A stretch of 10,599 bases of DNA from Chloroflexota bacterium (lineage in GTDB: Bacteria; Chloroflexota; Anaerolineae; Aggregatilineales; Phototrophicaceae): positions 1 to 10,599 of the forward strand of contig JAADYY010000515.1 in NCBI GenBank assembly GCA_010092805.1, read 5' to 3'. Under the pieces are notes generated by a model. That model had not been told where the DNA came from, made no database searches, and saw nothing but the letters and a program-made list of their open reading frames with translations. The position numbers were made by a program, and so were the translations under genes. Within the stretch, counting starts at the first letter, position 1; the number at the start of each line of letters is the position of its first letter. This document shows, in pieces, positions 1 through 5,331 of this stretch.

Positions 1-29
1 CAGCCGTCACATCACCCCCGCGCTCCGCC

Positions 30-1397
30 TTACAGCCAGCGCGCCAGCGGGGCACCGGTCGGGCGCGCTTCACCCGCCTCGTAGCGCATCAACATCACGT
101 AATCCGGGTAATCGGTATCGACGCGCGACTGCCACTCCGCCACACTGAACAACTGCAACCGATCCTTGATCCGCGCGGTAGTAATCACGAACGGCAGCCG
201 CTCGTACAGCGCATGAACCAGATCCTCGCCCCGCCCTACTTCTGCGCGGCGGGCCAACATCCCCATCGCGCTCTGCAACCGTTTGGCATCTGGCGCGCCG
301 CGCACCACCCAGATCTGCCGGGGCGGGTCATCGCAGTTCAGCAGCGGCGCGATGGCTTCTGGCTCATCCGAGCGAACCTCGTCCAGCAGCAGACAAGTCG
401 GGTCTTTGGCGAGCGCGTTTTCGATCTGCTCGCCGAAACCAACCCCTGGCTGATCGCCGACGGGCCAACCGACCATGAGCTGCTCGGATGCATCCGGTAA
501 CCGCAGCTCGCGCGCCCGCTCCACTGTGATCATGCGTTCCGGCTCCGGGATCAACTGCGCCAGAGCGTTGAGCAGGGTCGTCTTGCCCGCTTCCGTATCC
601 CCGACAATCACGAAACCATATTTCGACGCCACCAGCGAGCGCAACAGCGCCGCCGCGTCCGCACTCATGAACCCCGCCGTCACTAGATCATCGCGTGTGG
701 GGGCTTGGCGCGGATGCAGGCGAAGATCGGCATTCAGCAGAAACGCCGCCGATGGTGTGATCACGCTCATCGATACCGGGCGATCCTCAACATACAGCCC
801 GGTTTCCACAAACGGGACATCGTCGCGCAGTTCCGCCCCCGCATCGATGAGCAACCGCGTGATCACACGCCGCAACTGATCTTCATCTTCGAACAGCGGC
901 CCAACACGCACCAGGTCGCCATGCCCGTAGCGCACCGAAACTTGATCTGCGCCTTTGATCGCGATGGTGGTCACGCGGTCGTCCAAAAACAGATCGTCGA
1001 GTGGGCCATAGCTGAACAGATCGCTGTACACCCGGCGGATCAGCTCGGCTTTTTCCTCGGACGACAACTGCACCGACTCGACGGCCACCACATAATCGAC
1101 CGTCCCCAGAATCAGTTTCAGCCGCTTGGCTGAGGTATCCGCCTCGCGCAGCAGCGGCGAATCCTGGCCGTATTCCTCGATGAACGCCGCCTGGATGCGC
1201 TCGGCCAACGCCGCAATCGAGTACATGCGTGTGCCGCTGCGCCCTGGCACTAATTGCGGTTTCCGACCACGGTCGGCACCCGCCGCCGAGAGCTTATCGT
1301 CTGTGTGCTCGAATTCGTCGTTGTGAATCTCATCGTACGGCTGATTCTTCGGCTCGCGCCCCAGCCCGTTGTCGCTCGACATATCGCCCTCGCTCAT
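30..1397 (-). CDS. Divergent CpaF/VirB11-type (GspE superfamily) ATPase
   Basis: A 455-residue relative of the CpaF/TadA secretion ATPases, which power assembly of Tad/type IV pili and type II/IV secretion systems from the cytoplasm. Residues 1-60 are acidic and low-complexity. Residues 127-160 match the CpaF N-terminal domain (LFSYGPLDDLFLDDRVTTIA, where CpaF reads 'GlGPLepLl.DpeVteI'). Walker A is GDTEAGKTT at 266-274, and the Walker B region LLLDEVRSDEPEA lies at 336-348. Two family motifs are degenerate. The Asp box, usually TIEDxAEL, reads TVERARELRLP (about 291-301). The His box, usually GHxGSLsTiHAN, is replaced by PPRQIWVVRGAPDAKR (about 358-373), with no histidine. No pilin, TadB/C or other secretion gene is visible nearby. 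The start at 1397 overlaps the NAPRTase stop as ATGA; an alternative ATG at 1382 has GAGGG just upstream. The fold is confident, the role unknown; it may be a regulatory or inactive paralogue. Confidence 0.8.
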   Translation of the reverse strand: MSEGDMSSDNGLGREPKNQPYDEIHNDEFEHTDDKLSAAGADRGRKPQLVPGRSGTRMYSIAALAERIQAAFIEEYGQDSPLLREADTSAKRLKLILGTVDYVVAVESVQLSSEEKAELIRRVYSDLFSYGPLDDLFLDDRVTTIAIKGADQVSVRYGHGDLVRVGPLFEDEDQLRRVITRLLIDAGAELRDDVPFVETGLYVEDRPVSMSVITPSAAFLLNADLRLHPRQAPTRDDLVTAGFMSADAAALLRSLVASKYGFVIVGDTEAGKTTLLNALAQLIPEPERMITVERARELRLPDASEQLMVGWPVGDQPGVGFGEQIENALAKDPTCLLLDEVRSDEPEAIAPLLNCDDPPRQIWVVRGAPDAKRLQSAMGMLARRAEVGRGEDLVHALYERLPFVITTARIKDRLQLFSVAEWQSRVDTDYPDYVMLMRYEAGEARPTGAPLARWL

Positions 1398-2740
1398 AAC
1401 TGACTCAAATCGACAGGCTGCAAATCCGGGTTGGTGTTGGGCTGCCGCCCTACCTTCGCCATATCCACCCACTGACCATTGATCTGCACCCGCACCACAT
1501 CCATTGTAAAGTCAGTCCCGGTCGCCGAGTCATTACGCAGCAGCGATGACCCCACGCCATAGACATCAACGGGCACACCTTCGGCCTCGTACTGCGCGAT
1601 GCGCTCCCGGTTGAACCCCCCGGTGACGACAATCTGTACATTTCGGCAGTACTTTTCGGCTATCTCATGCAGCGGTTCGGGCACATCCCACGATTGCCAC
1701 GCCGTGTCAATCCGATCACGCACCAGCCGCACCAACTTCGGATTGATGCCGTATGGATCGCCTTCACCCAGCGAGACATCGCGCACACTCGCGCTGGTAT
1801 CGATGCGCACCCCATTGAGCGTCCAGCGGCGCTGCCCTTCTTCATCCCCAGACTCATAGGCGGCTCGATACAGGGGCCAGAAAGCCGCCAGCGTCTTCAA
1901 TGAGTCGCCGGCGGCGTCGTTGTTGAAATCCACGAGCGCGATACGTGGGATACTCACCGGGCGGAAACGGGCAAAAGCGACCATCGACTCCGCTGTATCG
2001 GCCAGGAACGCTGCGATCAGCGCGTGCGGGATCGTGCCACCACCGCGCCCACCCCACCAACTCGCCTGCGCGTCGGTGCTGACCGCTGCGGTCATCGAAG
2101 CATTCTTGTCCGCGTTGATCCGCTGAATCGCCAGCCAATATGCGTAGCCGTCGATAGCCTGCACTTCCGGCAGATCAAAGCGTGCGGGGAAAAACAGCAC
2201 CGGCTTACCATTGGCAACTTCAAGCACCTGATACACGTTGGTCGCCACCCGGCTAGCGCGGGTGAGCACCCCAAGGATCGGGGTTTCCAGCAGCGCAAAA
2301 TCCCGGTAGCGCCCACGAATCTTGATCACCGGGCGCACCTGCAGCGGATCACCGTCATAGGCTGCGAATACGCCATCCTCCACCGCCTCAACCTCTAGCT
2401 GATCCCACGTTTCGGTAAAGTGACCGTCAGCATCATAGCAGCCAGTCGCGTGCCGGATCATCGCCAACGCGGCATCGACACCGGCGATCAGCGCATAGGG
2501 TTTGCGGCGCGTGAACACCTGCACTTCCACCACCAGATCACCGATGGCGACCTGTGCAGGATCACCGGGCAGGTCGCGGGGGCTGCTGCCAGCAAATGTG
2601 TATCCGGCTTGCTGCGCGGCAGTGAGCACCGCAGTGACGTTATCGAAGTATTTATCGCTGTACAGCCCGCGCCGCAGCCCGTCAATATCGAGGCGCAGCG
2701 TGGCTTGGGTCAGGCGTCGGTGATCCAACACAGTCATCAT
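1394..2740 (-). CDS. Nicotinate phosphoribosyltransferase (NAPRTase)
   Basis: A 448-residue enzyme that joins nicotinate and PRPP to make nicotinate mononucleotide, the entry step of the Preiss-Handler NAD salvage route (EC 6.3.4.21, cytoplasmic). Visible family motifs are LYSDKYF near residue 26, the LLETPILGVLTRASRVATN block at about 150-168, GGRGGGTIPHALI at 230-242 containing the conserved GT..H motif, DFNND at 271-275, GVRIDTS at 310-316, and the C-terminal phosphate-binding stretch VVTGGFN (371-377) with VYGVGSSL (393-400). Length is normal for the family. Two ATG codons occur in tandem (2740 and 2737). GGGAG lies 4 nt before the first and 7 nt before the second, so 2737 may be the true start. 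The gene faces away from adoK across about 100 bp and overlaps the downstream CpaF-like gene by ATGA, so the two are probably cotranscribed and translationally coupled. Confidence 0.9.
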   Translation of the reverse strand: MMTVLDHRRLTQATLRLDIDGLRRGLYSDKYFDNVTAVLTAAQQAGYTFAGSSPRDLPGDPAQVAIGDLVVEVQVFTRRKPYALIAGVDAALAMIRHATGCYDADGHFTETWDQLEVEAVEDGVFAAYDGDPLQVRPVIKIRGRYRDFALLETPILGVLTRASRVATNVYQVLEVANGKPVLFFPARFDLPEVQAIDGYAYWLAIQRINADKNASMTAAVSTDAQASWWGGRGGGTIPHALIAAFLADTAESMVAFARFRPVSIPRIALVDFNNDAAGDSLKTLAAFWPLYRAAYESGDEEGQRRWTLNGVRIDTSASVRDVSLGEGDPYGINPKLVRLVRDRIDTAWQSWDVPEPLHEIAEKYCRNVQIVVTGGFNRERIAQYEAEGVPVDVYGVGSSLLRNDSATGTDFTMDVVRVQINGQWVDMAKVGRQPNTNPDLQPVDLSQL

Positions 2741-2769
2741 GCCGCTCCCATGTCGAGCGTCGTCAGTCT

Positions 2770-2798
2770 ACAAATGCTTGCACAATTTGTGCTATACT
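2770..2798 (+). promoter_or_regulatory. Extended -10 promoter with overlapping inverted repeat, upstream of adoK
   Basis: TGCTATACT at 2790-2798 fits an extended -10 element (TGnTATAnT), about 45 bp before the adoK ATG; no good -35 sits at the standard distance. Immediately upstream, ACAAAT (2770-2775) and ATTTGT (2785-2790) form an inverted repeat with a 9-bp spacer that abuts the -10, a position suited to an operator. The region is the divergent spacer between the NAPRTase gene and adoK, so a bound regulator could affect both. The promoter call is by eye and the operator is inference. Confidence 0.45.
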
Positions 2799-2842
2799 TC
2801 GGTGCTGTTTTGCAAATAACAGCCAGCAGAACGGATTCTGCC

Positions 2843-3832
2843 ATGAATATCATTGTAACGGGTTCAATCGCTTACGACTACTTAATGCGTTTCCCAGGCC
2901 GCTTCACCGATCATCTCATCCGGGAGCAGCTTCATCAAGTCAGTCTCAGTTTTCTGGTCGATGACATGACCAAGCATTGGGGCGGTGTCGCTGCAAACAT
3001 CGCCTACACACTGGCGCTGCTCGGTTTGCGTCCCAAGCTTATGGGCACGGTCGGGCGCGATTTCAGCGACTATCGTTTGCGGCTGGAAAGTGTCGGCGTC
3101 AACACCAGCACCATCCGCCAGATCGATGATGTCTTCACCGCGTCGTTTTTCGTCAATACCGACCTGGATAACAACCAGATCGCCTCGTTCTACACCGGGG
3201 CGATGTCCCACGCACGCCACTACAGCCTCGCAGATGTATACGACGGCAGCCCTGACATCGTTGTCATTTCGCCCAACGATCCAGAAGCGATGATGAAGAT
3301 TGCAGACGAGTGCCGCCAACGCAACATTCGCTTCATGTATGATCCCAGCCAGCAGGTACCGCGTCTCGACGGTGAGGCGCTGCGCCAGGGGATGGCCGGC
3401 GCGTATGCGATGGTGCTCAATGCTTACGAAGCGGAAATGATCTCCGAGAAAACAGGCTACAGCCTCGATCAACTGCGCCAGGAAGTCGAGCTGCTTGTGA
3501 TCACGCAGGGGCCGCGCGGCTCACACATTTATCTGAACGGCGATTTGCACGCCGTCCCGGTTTTCCCGGTCGATGAGATCAAAGATCCAACGGGTGTCGG
3601 CGACGCGTATCGTGCTGGGCTGCTGGCCGGACTCGCTTACGATTGGCCGATTGATCTGGCGGGGAAAGTCGGCTCGCTGTGCGCGGCGTATGTACTGGAG
3701 CAGGTGGGCACGCAGAATCACGATTTTACGGTGACCGAATTCGCCCAACGCTTCCGCACCCATTTCGACGATCAAGGATTGCTGGACATGCTCAGCAGCG
3801 ACGGTGGACGGCTGGACGCACGAGAAGCCTGA
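2843..3832 (+). CDS. adoK: Adenosine kinase (PfkB/ribokinase family)
   Basis: A 329-residue PfkB-family kinase, best read as adenosine kinase (ATP + adenosine to AMP + ADP, EC 2.7.1.20). The N-terminus IIVTGSIAYDYLMRFPGRF followed by VSLSFLVDD closely resembles the Mycobacterium tuberculosis AdoK sequence as I recall it, as do IASFYTGAMSHAR (113-125), NDPEAM (145-150) and DPSQQ (167-171). The PfkB signature 1 region is HWGGVAANIAYTLALLG (45-61). Signature 2 is DPTGVGDAYRAG (258-269), with the catalytic base Asp264 and the anion-hole GVG. Reading could continue upstream to 2420, but that segment lies antisense to the NAPRTase gene; the ATG at 2843 gives the family N-terminus exactly. The Shine-Dalgarno before it is weak. 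ahcY follows 88 bp downstream, the expected partner because AdoK clears the adenosine AhcY produces. Another PfkB substrate is possible, but the AdoK-type signatures make this unlikely. Confidence 0.9.
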   Translation: MNIIVTGSIAYDYLMRFPGRFTDHLIREQLHQVSLSFLVDDMTKHWGGVAANIAYTLALLGLRPKLMGTVGRDFSDYRLRLESVGVNTSTIRQIDDVFTASFFVNTDLDNNQIASFYTGAMSHARHYSLADVYDGSPDIVVISPNDPEAMMKIADECRQRNIRFMYDPSQQVPRLDGEALRQGMAGAYAMVLNAYEAEMISEKTGYSLDQLRQEVELLVITQGPRGSHIYLNGDLHAVPVFPVDEIKDPTGVGDAYRAGLLAGLAYDWPIDLAGKVGSLCAAYVLEQVGTQNHDFTVTEFAQRFRTHFDDQGLLDMLSSDGGRLDAREA

Positions 3833-3856
3833 CGCTGAGCGTATGAAAATCGTCTA

Positions 3857-3885
3857 GCGACAAGACAGATCGACTATGATAGAAT
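3857..3885 (+). promoter_or_regulatory. Candidate sigma-70-type promoter of ahcY
   Basis: GCGACA (3857-3862, four of six matches to TTGACA) and TAGAAT (3880-3885, five of six to TATAAT) are separated by exactly 17 bp and sit 35 bp before the ahcY start. A neighbouring TATGAT at 3875-3880 is an alternative -10 but lacks a matching -35. The ribosome-binding site AGGAA (3910-3914) would lie in a short leader. This suggests ahcY can be transcribed independently of adoK, though read-through from adoK is also likely. Confidence 0.45.
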
Positions 3886-3920
3886 GCCAACGCTCATCAT
3901 TGACTGAATAGGAATCGATC

Positions 3921-5183
3921 ATGCCAGTTGAACATGATGTCAAGAGTCTCGATTTTTCGCCGGGTGGCCGCCTGCGCATCGAGTGGGCCGAGCAGGAAAT
4001 GCCGGTGCTGCGCGCCATCCGTGAGCGCTTTGAGCAGGAAAAGCCGCTGCAAGGCACTCGGATCGCCGCCTGCTTGCATGTGACGACCGAAACAGCCAAC
4101 CTGATGCACACGCTTCAGGCGGGCGGCGCGGATGTCGTGCTGTGCGCCTCGAATCCGCTCTCGACACAGGACGATGTCGCCGCGTCGCTGGTCACCAACT
4201 ACGAAATCCCCGTCTACGCCATCAAAGGCGAAAGCAACGATGTTTACTACGATCACATCCGCGCGGCGCTCGACCACAAGCCGCAGATCACGATGGACGA
4301 TGGCGCGGATCTCGTTGGCACGATTCACAAATCGCGCCGTGAGTTGATCGAAGATATTGTGGGTGGCACGGAAGAGACCACAACAGGCGTCATCCGCTTG
4401 CGCGCCATGGCCGCCGATGGTCAACTGGCTTTCCCAGTGATCGCCGTGAATGACAGCGACACCAAGCATCTGTTCGACAACCGCTATGGCACCGGCCAAA
4501 GCACGATGGATGGCATCATCCGGGCGACGAACATTCTGATAGCCGGGCGGACGGTCGTTGTTGCCGGGTATGGCTGGTGCAGTCGCGGCATCGCCAGCCG
4601 CGCGCATGGGCTGGGTGCCAATGTGATCGTCACGGAAGTTGACCCGATGCGTGCGCTGGAAGCGACGATGGACGGCTACCGCGTCATGCCGATGTCTGAA
4701 GCCGCTCCTATCGGCGATATTTTCGTCACCGCCACTGGCGACATCAATGTGATCGATACACATCACTTCGAAACGATGAAAGGCGGCGCTATCGTGGCCA
4801 ATTCCGGTCACTTCAACGTCGAGATCAACATCGAGGGGTTGCGCAAACTCAGCGGGCATGATCCCCGGTTGGTGCGCCCGTTTGTTGAAGAATATAAAAT
4901 TGATGGGCGCGCGATTTACCTGCTGGGCGAAGGCCGTCTCATCAACCTCGCGGCTGCGGAAGGCCACCCGGCCAGCGTCATGGATATGAGCTTTGCCAAC
5001 CAGGCGTTAGCCGCTGAATACATGCTCAAGAACAGCCAGGATCTCGATAAGCAGGTGCATCGCCTCCCCATCGCACTCGATCAAGAGATCGCCCGGCTTA
5101 AGTTGGAAGCGATGGGGGTCAAAATCGATACTCTGACGCCGGAACAAGTCACCTACCTGAGCCAGTGGGAAGAAGGCACCTGA
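3921..5183 (+). CDS. ahcY: S-adenosylhomocysteine hydrolase (adenosylhomocysteinase)
   Basis: A 420-residue NAD-dependent enzyme that reversibly splits S-adenosylhomocysteine into adenosine and homocysteine (EC 3.13.2.1, formerly 3.3.1.1), relieving product inhibition of SAM-dependent methyltransferases. Conserved blocks run in order: CASNPLSTQDDVAASL (75-90), MDDGADLVGTIH (125-136), the active-site stretch NDSDTKHLFDNRYGTGQS (177-194) with catalytic Lys182 and Asp186, the Rossmann motif VAGYGWCSRGIA (214-225) with TEVDP (238-242), NSGHFNVEI (294-302), and AEGHPASVMDMSFANQ (346-361). The C-terminus stops at LSQWEEGT and lacks the KPxxYRY tail of the longer eukaryotic and proteobacterial forms. 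It matches the short Thermotoga/archaeal-type enzyme, so the protein looks complete. The ATG has AGGAA 6 nt upstream. Its neighbour adoK removes the adenosine, pulling the equilibrium toward hydrolysis. Confidence 0.96.
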   Translation: MPVEHDVKSLDFSPGGRLRIEWAEQEMPVLRAIRERFEQEKPLQGTRIAACLHVTTETANLMHTLQAGGADVVLCASNPLSTQDDVAASLVTNYEIPVYAIKGESNDVYYDHIRAALDHKPQITMDDGADLVGTIHKSRRELIEDIVGGTEETTTGVIRLRAMAADGQLAFPVIAVNDSDTKHLFDNRYGTGQSTMDGIIRATNILIAGRTVVVAGYGWCSRGIASRAHGLGANVIVTEVDPMRALEATMDGYRVMPMSEAAPIGDIFVTATGDINVIDTHHFETMKGGAIVANSGHFNVEINIEGLRKLSGHDPRLVRPFVEEYKIDGRAIYLLGEGRLINLAAAEGHPASVMDMSFANQALAAEYMLKNSQDLDKQVHRLPIALDQEIARLKLEAMGVKIDTLTPEQVTYLSQWEEGT

Positions 5184-5192
5184 TCGCAGGCT

Positions 5193-5210
5193 TGAGTCTC
5201 ACGAGACTCA
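5193..5210 (+). terminator. Hairpin just after ahcY (weak terminator candidate)
   Basis: TGAGTCT and AGACTCA form a perfect 7-bp stem with a CACG loop, beginning 9 nt after the ahcY stop codon. There is no U-tract after the stem, so it is not a classical intrinsic terminator. It may instead stabilise the 3' end of the ahcY mRNA. The rest of the 5184-5328 spacer shows no clear promoter. Confidence 0.3.
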
Positions 5211-5314
5211 TCGAACTCACAGGCTGCGGCGGGCACGCGAAACACAAAACGCATCCACAGCGCTTCGCTACCCGGCGCGTCGCAGCCCTTTGCTTCGCCA
5301 GATGTCCTCAACGC

Positions 5315-5331
5315 AAGGAGTAAGGACTTTG
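5315..5331 (+). promoter_or_regulatory. Shine-Dalgarno that selects a TTG start
   Basis: AAGGAG at 5315-5320 is followed after 8 nt by an in-frame TTG (5329-5331), ideal spacing. The only nearby in-frame ATG (5302) lies upstream of this site and has no purine-rich sequence before it. The TTG start also gives a compact signal peptide with a basic n-region directly before the hydrophobic core. Confidence 0.7.

Noticed and set aside
2778..2798. TTGCAC (2778-2783) as the -35 partner of TATACT (2793-2798)
   Set aside because: The spacer is only 9 bp, far below the 15-19 bp needed; the extended TGn motif explains the -10 better.
2420..2842. N-terminal extension of adoK by 141 residues
   Set aside because: The extension is antisense to the NAPRTase coding sequence and unlike any kinase; the ATG at 2843 reproduces the family N-terminus.
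2882..3472. 196-residue minus-strand frame opposite adoK
   Set aside because: Antisense shadow of a well-supported kinase gene, with no domain signal.
3834..3845. ACGCTGAGCGT after adoK as a terminator hairpin
   Set aside because: The two arms are separated by a single base, leaving no loop for an RNA hairpin, and no U-tract follows.
3897..4967. 356-residue open frame on the minus strand opposite ahcY
   Set aside because: It lies wholly antisense to a clearly conserved enzyme, is rich in H/R/D as expected from reverse reading of a GC-rich gene, and shows no recognisable domain.
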